A stretch of DNA of 64,000 nt from Bacillus_BD sp963765265 (GTDB taxonomy: Bacteria; Bacillota; Bacilli; Bacillales; Cytobacillaceae), in assembly GCA_963765265.1 (NCBI GenBank), contig CAVXVN010000017.1:62001-126000 (forward strand), in the 5' to 3' direction. The notes under the pieces are model-generated. The model was not told the origin of the DNA and did no database searches. It saw nothing but the letters and a program-made list of their open reading frames with translations. Positions 9,808 to 19,398 of this stretch are shown here, piece by piece. The position numbers and the translations under genes are program-made. Positions within the stretch are counted from its first letter, which is position 1; each line of letters opens with the position of its first letter.

Positions 9808-10755
9808 ATGAGAAAACAAATAATTACGCTGGCAACTGCAACGGGAGTTTTATTTAGTAGTTTTCAGGGTATAGCAAGTGCAAGTGAGAACACATACACA
9901 GTAAAACCAGGTGATACACTATGGAAAATTTCTAATTCAAATCAATTAACAATAAGCCAAATAATGGAATGGAATCACTTGACCTCAACGAATATTAATA
10001 TTGGTCAATCTCTCACTCTATCACAATCAAATGATTTAAATTCCACTGCTTATACTGTAAAATCTGGCGACACTTTATGGAAAATTGCCAATTCAACCGG
10101 GGTCACTGTAACTGAATTAAAAAGCATGAATGGATTAAGTAATGATTCGATTCGTACTGGACAACAACTTATGATTAAAACGAATTCAAACACATTTGAG
10201 CCATCTTCAACACCTAAGAATACATATACAGTGAAGAGTGGAGATACGCTTTGGAGTATAGCTACTCAACATCAATTGTCTATTTCACAATTAAAAACAT
10301 ACAATCAATTGTATTCTGACACCATTTATGTAAATCAAGTACTGAAATTAACATCAAAAGGAACAGAAACTTTACCGCCTTCAGAAACCTCTTTGTCAAA
10401 AATAGATAAATTAATAAATGAAGCCAAAAAGTATATAGGTGTTCCCTATAAATGGGGTGGCAGTACCTCTGAAGGGTTTGATTGCAGCGGATATTTAAAC
10501 TATGTATATAGTCATTCAGGAGTATCGATTCCTCGAACTGTGGCGACCATTTGGAATGAAACAAAAGCTGTATCTACGCCTAGTATTGGTGATATCGTTT
10601 TTTACAATACAAGCGGAAGTGGCGCATCACATGCTGGCATATATATTGGCAATAATAAATTTATTGGGTCTCAGTCTTCAACAGGTGTGGCCATTGTCGA
10701 TATGAATTCATCTTATTGGAGCCCCAAATATTTAGGTGTAAGAACTCCATTTTAA
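9808..10755 (+). CDS. Secreted D,L-endopeptidase with three LysM domains and NlpC/P60 (LytE-like)
   Basis: A cell-wall hydrolase of 315 residues. Residues 1-26 are a signal peptide ending ASA. Three LysM domains, each beginning YTVK(P/S)GDTLW(K/S)I, bind peptidoglycan at about 29-72, 83-126 and 137-180. The C-terminal NlpC/P60 domain has the catalytic Cys in GFDCSGYLNYVY, and His in SHAGIYIG, with a third polar residue downstream. This architecture matches LytE/CwlS, which cut the D-Glu-meso-DAP bond during growth. It is monocistronic with a terminator. Regulation by WalRK is known for LytE, but I did not find a perfect WalR box. Confidence 0.9.
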   Translation: MRKQIITLATATGVLFSSFQGIASASENTYTVKPGDTLWKISNSNQLTISQIMEWNHLTSTNINIGQSLTLSQSNDLNSTAYTVKSGDTLWKIANSTGVTVTELKSMNGLSNDSIRTGQQLMIKTNSNTFEPSSTPKNTYTVKSGDTLWSIATQHQLSISQLKTYNQLYSDTIYVNQVLKLTSKGTETLPPSETSLSKIDKLINEAKKYIGVPYKWGGSTSEGFDCSGYLNYVYSHSGVSIPRTVATIWNETKAVSTPSIGDIVFYNTSGSGASHAGIYIGNNKFIGSQSSTGVAIVDMNSSYWSPKYLGVRTPF

Positions 10756-10762
10756 ACAGAAG

Positions 10763-10790
10763 AAAAAGCTAGATGATTCTAGCTTTTTTT
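10763..10790 (+). terminator. Terminator of the LytE-like gene
   Basis: AAAAGCTAGA and TCTAGCTTTT flank a TGAT loop and a T run follows. Confidence 0.9.
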
Positions 10791-10951
10791 CTTGTAATAA
10801 ACAATGTGCAAGAATAGTGGAATACAATATAAAAAGAGAACGAGTAGACAAAAAAATATGTTAATCCTATTTGATACTAGCTCAAAGGATAGATATACTT
10901 TGTTTAGAGAATGGACTGAAATTTCAAATTGCATTTAAGGGAGAATAAAAT

Positions 10952-11185
10952 ATGAGTAATTGCCAATTAGATCATAATCGTGAAGATGTAATAAAAAAAT
11001 TTGAATCACAAAAAGAATTTCTTCCAGAAGAAATGGTTCCGTTATTTGAATTGTATTTCTCCAAAGAGCATACTCAAAAAATATTAAATGAAATGTTTCA
11101 TCTATTAAAAAAATATGATTTATCCTCTATTGATGAAAAAGCAAGACGTGATAAGCAAATATTGCTTTTATTAAAAAACCAATAG
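10952..11185 (+). CDS. Small hypothetical protein, 77 residues
   Basis: The start ATG 10952 follows AAGGGAG with good spacing, and the frame is followed by a strong terminator, so this is probably a real gene. The protein is charged, predicted mostly helical, without signal peptide or membrane segment; the N-terminus carries one Cys and one His (NCQLDH). I do not recognise the family. Confidence 0.6.
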   Translation: MSNCQLDHNREDVIKKFESQKEFLPEEMVPLFELYFSKEHTQKILNEMFHLLKKYDLSSIDEKARRDKQILLLLKNQ

Positions 11186-11284
11186 AGAAAAAGGTCAAGT
11201 CAAAATTTATCGAATGTAATACTTTGGAAAAGACCGATGGGTTGTAGAATGATTAGATCGATACATAACAACTGCAACAAAGAA

Positions 11285-11337
11285 AAAAGCATGTAAATCT
11301 ACTAGACAAGGTATGACTTGTAGATTTACATGCTTTT
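11285..11337. terminator. Bidirectional terminator
   Basis: An 18-base perfect inverted repeat (AAAAGCATGTAAATCTAC at 11285-11302 and its complement at 11320-11337) sits between convergent genes and carries A and T tracts on both sides, so it can serve both. Confidence 0.9.
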
Positions 11338-11353
11338 ATTTTCATTTAATCAA

Positions 11354-12910
11354 TTACTTATTAAGATGTTCGGACCATTCTTCTACATTCCAGACTTTTG
11401 TAATCCAACCTTCGTAAAAGTCAGGTTCATGGCAAACAAGAACAACGGTTCCTTTGTATGCTTTCATAGCGCGTTGTAATTCTTCTTTGGCGACAACATC
11501 AAGGTGGTTTGTCGGCTCGTCAAATAGAAGCCAATTGCTTTCGTTCATTAGTAGTTTACATAAACGAACCTTTGCTTGTTCACCACCGCTCAGTTGATTC
11601 AAAGGACGGGAAATATGATCATTTTTTAATCCACAGTGTGCAAGAGCTGAACGAACTTGGCTCTGATCAAGTGCAGGAAAAGCATTCCAGACATCATCAA
11701 TTGGTGTTATCGTTCCTGCTTTTACTTCTTGTTCGAAATAAGAAGGGAAGAGGAAGTCACCACGTTCAATTTTTCCACTAATTGGTGGGATGTTACCAAG
11801 CATGGTTTTTAACAAAGTCGATTTTCCAACACCGTTACAGCCGACAATAGCTATTTTTTCTCCACGTTCAATTGTGATAGACATTTTCGGAAGAAGTGGT
11901 TCAGTATAGCCAATTTCAAAATCTGTTCCTTCAAATACATAACGACTGCTACTGCGTGATTCTTTAAATTCGAATGTTGGTTTCAGGGCCGTTTCTGGAC
12001 GATCAATCCGTTCAATACGATCAAGCTGTTTTTGACGTGATTTTGCACGGCCCGTTGTTGAATATCGTGCTTTATTTTTAGCAATAAAGTCTTCTTGTTT
12101 TTTGATGAATTCCTTTTGTTTCTCATATGCGTTAATATGTTGATTTTTATTGATTTCAGCTAGTTCAAGGAATTTTTCATAGCTTGCTGTATAGCGAGTG
12201 AGTTTTGAAAATTCAAGATGAAAAATGACATTGGATACTTGGTTCATAAATTCTGTATCATGAGAAATCAAAATAAAAGCATGTGGATATTCTTTTAGAT
12301 AGGAAGTAAGCCAGCGAATATGCTCTTCATCTAAATGGTTGGTAGGCTCATCCAAAAGGAGGACTTGTGGCTGTTCTAATAATAGTTTTGCAAGTAAGAC
12401 CTTCGTACGCTGTCCACCACTTAATGCTGCAACATCACGGTCTAGTCCAATTGCATCCAAGCCAAGTCCGCGAGCTGCTTCTTCAATTTTAATATCCAAC
12501 GTATAGAATCCACCCGCGTCAAGATGGTCTTGAATTTCACCCATTTTTTTTAAAAGATCTTCTAACTCTTCAGGTGTTGCGTCTGCCATTTTTGCTGTTA
12601 CTTCATTCAGTTCATTTTCTTGTTCATATAATGGTAGAAAGGCATCTTTTAATACGTCACGCATCGTTTTACCGGGTGTTAAAACAGTATGTTGGTCAAG
12701 ATAACCATAATGTACATTTGGTGTCCATTCAACTTTTCCTGAATCATGAATTAATTGTTTTGTAATAATATTCATTAAAGTTGATTTTCCGACTCCATTT
12801 GCACCGACAAGTCCAACGTGATCTTCAGCTAACAATCGAAAAGATACATCTTTAAATAATGTCCGATCCCCAAATGTATGACTTAATTTTTCTACAGTTA
12901 ATAAGCTCAT
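11354..12910 (-). CDS. yfmM: ABC-F family ATPase (YfmM-like)
   Basis: A soluble protein of 518 residues with two ABC domains and no membrane part, the hallmark of ABC-F translation factors that act at the ribosomal E site. Walker A GANGVGKST (near 36) and GCNGVGKST (near 357), signatures LSGGQ and LSGGEQ, and Walker B LLLDEPTNHLD and LLFDEPTNHLD are all intact. The interdomain linker (about 240-300) is basic and helical (AYEKQKEFIKKQEDFI). Length and N-terminus match what I remember of B. subtilis YfmM. Start ATG 12910 follows a GAGGAAATG ribosome binding site. Whether it gives antibiotic resistance cannot be told. Confidence 0.85.
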   Translation of the reverse strand: MSLLTVEKLSHTFGDRTLFKDVSFRLLAEDHVGLVGANGVGKSTLMNIITKQLIHDSGKVEWTPNVHYGYLDQHTVLTPGKTMRDVLKDAFLPLYEQENELNEVTAKMADATPEELEDLLKKMGEIQDHLDAGGFYTLDIKIEEAARGLGLDAIGLDRDVAALSGGQRTKVLLAKLLLEQPQVLLLDEPTNHLDEEHIRWLTSYLKEYPHAFILISHDTEFMNQVSNVIFHLEFSKLTRYTASYEKFLELAEINKNQHINAYEKQKEFIKKQEDFIAKNKARYSTTGRAKSRQKQLDRIERIDRPETALKPTFEFKESRSSSRYVFEGTDFEIGYTEPLLPKMSITIERGEKIAIVGCNGVGKSTLLKTMLGNIPPISGKIERGDFLFPSYFEQEVKAGTITPIDDVWNAFPALDQSQVRSALAHCGLKNDHISRPLNQLSGGEQAKVRLCKLLMNESNWLLFDEPTNHLDVVAKEELQRAMKAYKGTVVLVCHEPDFYEGWITKVWNVEEWSEHLNK

Positions 12911-13276
12911 TTTTCATTTCCTCACTTTTTAAAAAAATTACTCATTTCATCATAATACAAGATATTTTAATACAAAACTACTGTTTTAATTAATAAAATT
13001 TGGTGTTTAATACCAAGGATTTAAAAACGGAGCGATTGCAATACCAAAATAATAAAATAAATCCTTATCCATACATTTTGTATCAAAGGTATTCATAAAT
13101 AAGTAATCTGTTCATTATAAAATTGTAATAAGAGGTTAATAAGATCAAAATTAATTCTTTGAAATATTTACTTTAACCTAAAAATATGTGATTAGACTTT
13201 TTTTATTAAATAAGGTAAATTTAATAATATATTGAAATTTCTCAAATTATTCAACAATAACAAAGGGGGAACAGAA
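12911..13276. other. Intergenic stretch, no gene seen
   Basis: About 370 AT-rich bases between divergent genes. I see no convincing coding frame or hairpin; it must hold both promoters. Confidence 0.5.
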
Positions 13277-14227
13277 ATGATTCGTTATAAAAAATTAGGT
13301 TATGTTGTATTAAGTGTTACTGATCTTGATAAATCAGTTGATTTTTATGAAAATGTTGTAGGTATGCAATTTGTTGAACGTGAAAATGAAACCGCATACT
13401 TAAGAAGTAGTCACGACCACCATAATTTAATTCTTGAACAAGGTGAAGAAGCAGGCTTAATAAGAGTTGCTTATGAACTTGAAAAAGCTGATCAATTCCA
13501 AGGAGTATTTGATTATTTAACAGAAATCGGTTTAAATCCTGTTGAATTAAGCAAAGAAGAAACTCAAATTCCTTAGCTCAAGGAAGAACATTACGCTTTA
13601 AAGATCCATATTTAGGTGTTACGTATGAATTCTATGTTGAAATTATGCAAATGGGAACACCATTTGCTCCTAAGAACAGCAAGAATTACAAGATTCTTAC
13701 ATGTTGTTTATGAAACAAATAAATTTGATGAATTATATGATTTCTTTGTCAATAAATTAAACTTCAAAGTATCCGATATTCAGGGTAGAGAAACTGGATG
13801 GGCATGGTTAAGAGCATTCCCTTCACCATATCACCATGATTTTGCTTTAACTAGAGGAAAAGATAATAAATTAAATCACCTTGCATACCAAGCAGAACGA
13901 GTAGATGATGTTGGTATTCAAGTAAATCGCTTAAATGATGCTAATGTTCCAATTCTATTTGGACCAGGAAAACATCATCCATCAGGTAGTATTTTCTTAT
14001 ACTTCCAGGATCCAGATGGCTTAACAATTGAATATAGCCAAGGTATGGAAGAGTTCCCTGAAGAAGGAGCAAGAGAACCACGTCGATTGGAGCCAACAAT
14101 GGAAACACTTGATGAGTGGGGTGGAACTCCTCGTCCAGGATGGGGAAAAGTAGGAAAATTAATTTACAGAAGAAAAAGTAAATCAATAATTTCAATTTTT
14201 TCAGTGGAGGAAGTTATCCTCCACTGA
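13277..14227 (+). CDS. Type I extradiol ring-cleavage dioxygenase (PraA/catechol 2,3-dioxygenase-like), frameshifted
   Basis: A two-domain vicinal-oxygen-chelate dioxygenase of about 305 residues. The C-terminal domain keeps the Fe(II) triad: His in FLHVVYE, His in LNHLAYQ and Glu in TIEYSQGM. The start is ATG 13277 after AAGGGGGAAC. Frame breaks occur at about 13572 and 13650-13680. A third is likely near 14165, because the open frame runs through the terminator hairpin whereas a neighbouring frame stops at 14189, just before it. Next to an ACMSD-type decarboxylase, the pair resembles protocatechuate 2,3-dioxygenase PraA and decarboxylase PraH reported from Paenibacillus; this substrate is inference. 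Catechol-type substrates remain possible. Confidence 0.75.
14201..14227 (+). terminator. Terminator or attenuator hairpin after the dioxygenase gene
   Basis: TCAGTGGAGGA and TCCTCCACTGA form an 11-base perfect stem with a 5-base loop, followed by a T-rich stretch. It lies 12 bases after the probable true stop and before the decarboxylase gene, so it may reduce read-through. Confidence 0.7.
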
Positions 14228-14280
14228 TCGTTATTTTCTATTGAAATAATAAAATATGATTAATCATTGGAGGCGAGAAC

Positions 14281-15319
14281 GTGTCAAAAGAAAAAATCTT
14301 TCGTGTAGACTTTCATGCACATATTATTCCAGGTAATTTCCCTGATTTCGAAGAAAAATACGGAGACAATCGTTTTCCAACTTTACACCATACTTGTGAT
14401 TGCGGAGCAGAAATTTATAAAGATGGTAAATCATTCCGTAAAATCGATGACAATGCTTGGGATCCTGAGAAACGTATCGCACAAATGGATGAAGAAGGAA
14501 TAGATGTTCAAGTTTTATCACCAATTCCTGTTACTTTTACTTATTGGGCAGATGCAGAAAAATGCTTAGAACTATCTAAAGCACAAAATGATTTTATTGC
14601 TTCTGTTGTAGCAGAATATCCAGATCGTTTTGTTGGTTTAGGAACAGTACCTTTACAAGATGCTGATCTAGCTATTGCAGAAATGGAAAGAGCTATTAAT
14701 GAATTAGGATTAAAAGGAATCGAAATCGGAAGTAATGCAAATGGTAAAACTTTGATGATCCTGAAATTCTAAGATTCATGGAAGCAGCTGCTAAAATGGA
14801 TGTTCCTATTTTTGTTCATCCATGGGCTACTGTTGGTGTAGAAAGAATGCCAAGACATCAACTTTATGTATTCGATTGGAATGCCATCAGAGACTGCGCT
14901 TGCTGCAGCAAGCTTAATCTACAGTGGGATTTTGGAGAAATATCCGAATTTTAAAGTATGTTTCTCCCATGGTGGAGGTTCATTTCCCTTACGTATTAGC
15001 TCGTATCGATCAAGCTTGGGAATCATGGCCAAATATTCGTACAACGGAAGAAAAACCAAGTTTTTATGCCGAAAAGTTGTATTTTGATACGCTTGTTTAT
15101 GATCCGAAAAATCTTCAATTTATGATTGATAAATTTGGTACAGAGAAATTAATGGCAGGATCTGACTATCCATTCGTATTGCGTGAAGTTCCATCTGGAA
15201 AAGTTGTTGATATTATGGAACATCTTTCAGATGAAGATAAGAAAAAGATGCTTGGTGATAATGCAGTGAAGTTTTTAGGATTAAATAAATTAGATTATAT
15301 AAAAGAAACAGTAAAATAA
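14281..15319 (+). CDS. ACMSD-family amidohydrolase/decarboxylase (PraH-like), three frameshifts
   Basis: A TIM-barrel metal-dependent decarboxylase of about 345 residues, related to aminocarboxymuconate-semialdehyde decarboxylase. Metal ligands are visible: FHAHIIPG at the N-terminus, FVHPW, CFSHGGG and GSDYPF; the family motif SYW/TYWAD near residue 85 and GMPSETALA are also present. Frames break at about 14750, 14865 and 14990, each joining conserved sequence. The start is GTG 14281 with a GGAGGCGAG ribosome binding site. Acting after the ring-cleaving dioxygenase upstream, it would remove a carboxyl group from a muconate semialdehyde. No later meta-pathway enzymes are in the window. Confidence 0.8.
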
Positions 15320-15355
15320 AGCTCGAAAAAGTGTTTGAAAATCATGGTTAGAAGC

Positions 15356-15389
15356 AAATGAGATTCTACAAAAGGGTAGAATCTTATTT
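15356..15389 (+). terminator. Terminator of the praA/praH-like unit
   Basis: AAATGAGATTCTAC pairs with GTAGAATCTTATTT around AAAAGG; T-rich tail follows. Confidence 0.8.
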
Positions 15390-15448
15390 GTTTACCTTGG
15401 TTATCGAGAAATTTTATTTTTATAAGACGTTGTTGAAAAAGTAAAATG

Positions 15449-15502
15449 AAAAAGAGAACTTTTCTTTTTACTTGTAGTTAGTAGAAAGTAAAGTTCTCTT
15501 TT
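15449..15502. terminator. Second inverted repeat between convergent genes
   Basis: AAAAAGAGAACTTT and AAAGTTCTCTTTT flank an AT-rich loop; it most likely ends the minus-strand gene at 15518-15790. Confidence 0.65.
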
Positions 15503-15517
15503 ATGTGGTTAATATAT

Positions 15518-15790
15518 TTATATACATTGGAGGACGTGATGCTCCTTTAGAATGTAATTTATTTTAAACATGATTGTATTATATGCTTCGTATTTATAAG
15601 TTTGTAATAGGGCACAATTTAAGTTTTGTGATTTAAAGAAGAATTCAATTTGTTTATTAGCATAGCGCATTACTTGTTCTTTATAAAACAACTTTTTTTG
15701 GACAATTTTTTCACGAATATCATCTGTGAGGGAAAAGATGAATTGTAGAATTGGAAATTCTGTGGTTCCACAATATTCAGCGACGTTCAT
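15518..15790 (-). CDS. Small hypothetical protein, 90 residues
   Basis: Start ATG 15790 follows AAAGGGGG at ideal spacing and the gene ends before an inverted repeat, so it is probably expressed. The protein is soluble, with an aromatic-rich C-terminal half (IEFFFKSQN, YKYEAYNTIMFKINYI) and three Cys. No family recognised. Confidence 0.6.
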   Translation of the reverse strand: MNVAEYCGTTEFPILQFIFSLTDDIREKIVQKKLFYKEQVMRYANKQIEFFFKSQNLNCALLQTYKYEAYNTIMFKINYILKEHHVLQCI

Positions 15791-16030
15791 AACGTTTACC
15801 CCCTTTATTATCTGTTTGTCAATAAAATTAATAAAATATTTACGAATAATTTACAATAAATTTACATTCCTTATATTTATTCTATTACATTCTATATAAA
15901 AATCAATAGATCCGACAAAAGAAGTCAAAAAATTGTAAAATATTTCAAATAATACCATCGTTCTTGTAGTAGATTTAAGTATAGGCTACAAATTCCTAAG
16001 AAAGATGGTCTAGGAATTCTTATAAAAGAA

Positions 16031-16065
16031 AAACCACTAGGAACTAGTCCTTAGTGGTTGTATTG
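16031..16065 (-). terminator. Terminator of the LysR gene
   Basis: Read on the minus strand, CCACTAAGG and CCTAGTGG form a stem followed by TTTTTCTTTT. Confidence 0.75.
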
Positions 16066-16075
16066 TGGGTTATTA

Positions 16076-16972
16076 TTATTTTATAGGTGTAAAATTTTTC
16101 AAAGTACTTTCAAAGTAATGTAAAAATAATTGGATATTTTCGAATTTTGGAGAATTACTTTTATAAATGCCAGTAATGTTAAACGTAAGATTTTGAAATT
16201 CAGGAAAGGGTATGATATAAAATTCATTTTGAATGCTTGCAATATCATTTCCTAGCGTTAATTCTGGAATGATGCTGAACCCCCAGTTCTTCTTAACCAT
16301 CTGTTTAACCATTTCAAAACTACCCACTTCTATACGATTAAGGTTATGAACTCCCACTAATTTTTCATCAATTTTACTCCATAATGGTGTTTCACGTCGA
16401 TAACAAATCATCGTTTGATTATGTAGATCTTCCATATTTATTTCAGTTTTGTCCACAAATGGATGATCCTTTCCAACAATAAAAAGAAGATTTTCCTGTA
16501 AGAGAAACTGATGGTTTAAATTTGCAAAAGAAATAACATCCCTTACTAGTCCAATATCAATGATCCCTTTGGAAATCATATCAGAAATTTCAATTGAATC
16601 GTTTGCTTCAACAAGATCGATAGATAGCTCAGTATTTTCTCGAAGTATTGATAGAAATTGTAATATGATTGAAACAGAGAAAGCAGGAGACAATCCTATT
16701 GTCAAAGTTGGAGTTTTTATAAAATTAATGGTATGTTTCGCTTCTTCAATATAGTTGAGTATTTTTTTAGCAAATGGAAGAAAAGCAATGCCTTCTTCTG
16801 TTAATGTTATTTTTTTTCCGTCACGATTAAATAATTTGCAATCCAATTCAAGTTCTAATTTATTAATTCTAGCGGTAACTGCAGGCTGTGTTAAATTTAA
16901 CTGATCTGCGGCCCGTGAATAATTATTGCACTCATAAACTGCTATAAAAGTTAATAATTGTTCATTATCCAA
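16076..16972 (-). CDS. LysR-family transcriptional regulator
   Basis: 298 residues. The N-terminal winged helix-turn-helix is typical: NEQLLTFIAVYECNNYSRAA, LNLTQPAVTARINKLE, LFNRDGKKITLTEEG. The rest is the periplasmic-binding-type effector domain (about 88-295). LysR proteins usually control a neighbouring catabolic gene set; the praA/praH-like unit 1.7 kb away and the lipoprotein gene divergent to it are candidates, but nothing in the sequence decides. Start ATG 16972 follows GAGGTGAATC. Confidence 0.85.
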   Translation of the reverse strand: MDNEQLLTFIAVYECNNYSRAADQLNLTQPAVTARINKLELELDCKLFNRDGKKITLTEEGIAFLPFAKKILNYIEEAKHTINFIKTPTLTIGLSPAFSVSIILQFLSILRENTELSIDLVEANDSIEISDMISKGIIDIGLVRDVISFANLNHQFLLQENLLFIVGKDHPFVDKTEINMEDLHNQTMICYRRETPLWSKIDEKLVGVHNLNRIEVGSFEMVKQMVKKNWGFSIIPELTLGNDIASIQNEFYIIPFPEFQNLTFNITGIYKSNSPKFENIQLFLHYFESTLKNFTPIK

Positions 16973-17539
16973 GATGATTCACCTCTATATCATATTAGTA
17001 TTTAATTTACAAAATTTCAATTTTTCATAACCTATTTGAGTCGTTAATAACGAAGGGTTGACTATAAAAAGATTATTAATAGGGTGGTATGGCTTTTGTT
17101 ATTGTCATTTGATGATTATGTAAAAAGGTTTTATTATAGGTATTTATGAAATGATTAAGTACGAGATGGCAGATTAATTAATTGTACTCAAAGGTTTTCT
17201 ATTATTCGAAAATTGATTACATTATACTATTTTGATTGAATAAAGGCTAATAGTAAAATTATATAGCTATTAGAATCTTAAATTGCAGCCAATAATTGGC
17301 TGCTTAATAATTAACGGATAAAGTCCAATTATAGTTAATTAATAGTGATAGTAGCGTGATTTTCATTAGAAACAAGGTCATAATGAAGGGTTATTAAAGT
17401 GTATTTAACTCTAGGAACAATTGCCACTTTTTATGTTAATATTTTCACAAAATATACATAGATCATACAGATCTATAGATATCATATATGATAAACTTTA
17501 TCATGTAATCAAATTAGAATCATCCTAGGAGGAACTATA
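16973..17539. other. 567-base intergenic region with one palindrome
   Basis: No coding frame is convincing. The only strong structure is GCAGCCAA-TAA-TTGGCTGC at 17285-17303, a perfect 8-base stem without a T run, which could be an operator or RNA hairpin. LysR target sites should lie somewhere here or upstream of 13277. Confidence 0.5.
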
Positions 17540-18094
17540 ATGAAGTTTAAAGTATTATTGTTAGCAACTGTGTTAGTTGGAACGTTAGCTGCTTGTGGTA
17601 CGAATGATCAAGCTGCTAAAGACAAAACAGAGGATACTGCGAAAACAGAAAAGACTGAAAAAACAGATGTAGTAACAACAGCTTCCATTGTAGATAATGC
17701 AGATGCATTAGTAAAAGCAGCAAGTGCAGAGGGAAATTGGATTTTTGCCATTCTTAATGATGTAACAATGGATAAAGAACTTGTTGTAGATGGTGAGTTC
17801 CATGATAAAGGGGATGCAGCAAATCCTATTTATCGTAAATTCGCACCGTATACACAAGATGCTGATCATAACATTACAGCTTCATTCACATTAACTGTTC
17901 CTAAAATGACTGTAAAAAGTGAAAACTTCAAAATCCAAGGCGGTACTGTTAAAGGTGACGTATATGTAGAAGCTAACGGCTTTACTGTAGCAGACACTGC
18001 GACAGTTGATGGAAACGTTTACTATGCAAGTGAAGATGTAAAAGCAACTGCAGTAATTGAAGGCAAAGTAACTGGAGCTCAAGAAGTAAAATAA
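17540..18094 (+). CDS. Lipoprotein with bactofilin-like repeats, function unknown
   Basis: 184 residues. A lipoprotein signal peptide ends at LAAC (Cys 19), followed by a Lys/Thr/Glu-rich linker to about 45. The C-terminal 60 residues (FKIQGGTVKGDVYVEANGFTV, DTATVDGNVYYASE) repeat the xVxGDVYVE-type pattern of polymer-forming bactofilin or beta-helix proteins, so an extracellular beta-solenoid is likely. Start ATG 17540 follows AGGAGGAAC. It has its own terminator. Role unknown. Confidence 0.7.
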   Translation: MKFKVLLLATVLVGTLAACGTNDQAAKDKTEDTAKTEKTEKTDVVTTASIVDNADALVKAASAEGNWIFAILNDVTMDKELVVDGEFHDKGDAANPIYRKFAPYTQDADHNITASFTLTVPKMTVKSENFKIQGGTVKGDVYVEANGFTVADTATVDGNVYYASEDVKATAVIEGKVTGAQEVK

Positions 18095-18141
18095 TTAAAT
18101 AGAAAAGTGATTCTGAACAAAACTACTTGGTTGGGACCACT

Positions 18142-18187
18142 AAAAAAGAAACAGTCACTATGTTATATAGAGGCTGTTTCTTTTTTG
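18142..18187 (+). terminator. Terminator of the lipoprotein gene
   Basis: AAAAAAGAAACAG and CTGTTTCTTTTTT flank a 19-base loop. Confidence 0.8.
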
Positions 18188-18212
18188 CTTGGCAATGTTA
18201 TTACTAGTTCAT

Positions 18213-18332
18213 TTAATGATACTTAGTTGGTAACTTTTTACTTTGATTTCCTTTTGCTTGACGTTTTTCATTTTTCTCTTGCTTTTTTTGTTGATCCTGT
18301 AATTTCTCAACAAACTCATGTGTGTTATCCAT
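18213..18332 (-). CDS. DUF4023-type small protein, 39 residues
   Basis: A short gene with start ATG 18332 and a strong AAAGGAGG ribosome binding site. The product begins MDNTHEFVEKLQDQQKK and ends KLPTKYH, highly charged and helical, matching the pattern I recall for the DUF4023 family of spore-former proteins. Function is unknown. Confidence 0.75.
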   Translation of the reverse strand: MDNTHEFVEKLQDQQKKQEKNEKRQAKGNQSKKLPTKYH

Positions 18333-18443
18333 GGAAATGCCTCCTTTAACTTTGACACTAATTGATAATGTATCCAACTATAATTAAAAAATGCATGAAT
18401 GAATTTAAATACACAATGTGCTAATTAAGAATCCTATATTTTT

Positions 18444-19031
18444 CTAATCGAGATCTCCTCTTGTTGTTCCATTTTCTCCATATGCCCATAAACCTGTATT
18501 TTGTTCACGAGCTTCTCTTGCAAATTTAATAAAAGAATCACTGTATTTGACATCTGGTTGGAAGGTAGAGGGTTCTGCGTACCCATTAATAACTAAATCT
18601 GCATTAAACATTTTTGTGCGAATCTCATTTTCATCCAAATCGTCCGTAGGGATGTCTACCCAAACAATTCGTAATAAACGATCATAGCGGTCCGTTTCAG
18701 AAATGTCCTTTTGAATCCAAACTTGTTTTCCACTTAACTTTGAAGTCGTGTATTGACTTGCCTCTTTTCCATACTTTTCCGTTCTTTTTGTTGATTCAGG
18801 AGTGTTGATACCAATTAAACGTATTCTTCTTCCATCTGTGAGTTTTAATGTGTCTCCATCTACTACTCGTTCAACCGTTACAGCCTCTAAATTGAAACGT
18901 TTTGCAAGCTGTTCTCGTTCCTGTTTTTCAATCTCTGTATTATTGAGAGTTTTTTCATTAACATTCTGCGCGGATTCAGTAGTAGTTTCGCTCTCGAGCG
19001 TACAAGAAGTTAATAGTAGGAGAGATACCAT
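18444..19031 (-). CDS. Lipoprotein thermonuclease (SNase family)
   Basis: A Ca2+-dependent staphylococcal-nuclease-type enzyme. Catalytic features: VERVVDGDTLKL, RRIRLIGINTPES with the Arg, YGKEAS, and DRYDRLLRIVWV with the second Arg and Asp/Glu. The N-terminus is a lipoprotein signal with lipobox LLTSC. At ATG 19031 the signal is short (9 residues before Cys) and has no ribosome binding site; in the same frame upstream, sequence KHTKQFILFGT completes a proper basic signal peptide but runs into TGA, while a one-base change in the A-run near 19070 would connect it to TTG. A frameshift at the start is therefore likely. It may scavenge extracellular nucleic acid. Confidence 0.8.
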   Translation of the reverse strand: MVSLLLLTSCTLESETTTESAQNVNEKTLNNTEIEKQEREQLAKRFNLEAVTVERVVDGDTLKLTDGRRIRLIGINTPESTKRTEKYGKEASQYTTSKLSGKQVWIQKDISETDRYDRLLRIVWVDIPTDDLDENEIRTKMFNADLVINGYAEPSTFQPDVKYSDSFIKFAREAREQNTGLWAYGENGTTRGDLD

Positions 19032-19238
19032 CGTTCCAAATAAAATAAATTGCTTTGTATGTTTCCTTTTTCAACGAGAATAATGGTTTTTTCAAATTCT
19101 AAATCCCCTTTACAAATAGAAGTCACTGAAAAAATAAATGCATTTCTAATTATAGCATGACGAATCTATTTATCCTTTTGAAAAAAGATGTAAAATAAAT
19201 GTGAGTATACAAGAATCAACACTAATATTTAATAACAT

Positions 19239-19257
19239 TATGTGCTAAATACACATA
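19239..19257. promoter_or_regulatory. Palindromic operator-like site, copy 1
   Basis: TATGTG-CTAAATA-CACATA, a perfect dyad with 6-base arms upstream of the nuclease gene. A near-identical site lies at 19399-19415 and a half copy at 18416-18427. Confidence 0.45.
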
Positions 19258-19292
19258 AACAGAAAAATGTCGATAATCAAAGACGAATTCCG

Positions 19293-19322
19293 AAACATGC
19301 GGCGGACACCGCATGTTTTTTA
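19293..19322 (+). terminator. Orphan terminator, no plus-strand gene upstream
   Basis: AAACATGCGG and CCGCATGTTT form a 10-base perfect stem around CGGACA, followed by seven T on the plus strand. No plus-strand gene lies between it and 18094, so it may end an unannotated small RNA. The remaining bases of 19084-19721 show no coding frame. Confidence 0.65.
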
Positions 19323-19398
19323 CGAACAGCACGATATAGTAATAATATTATTTTACATAAAAAGAGTAAAATACAAACCATCATTAGAAAAATACATC

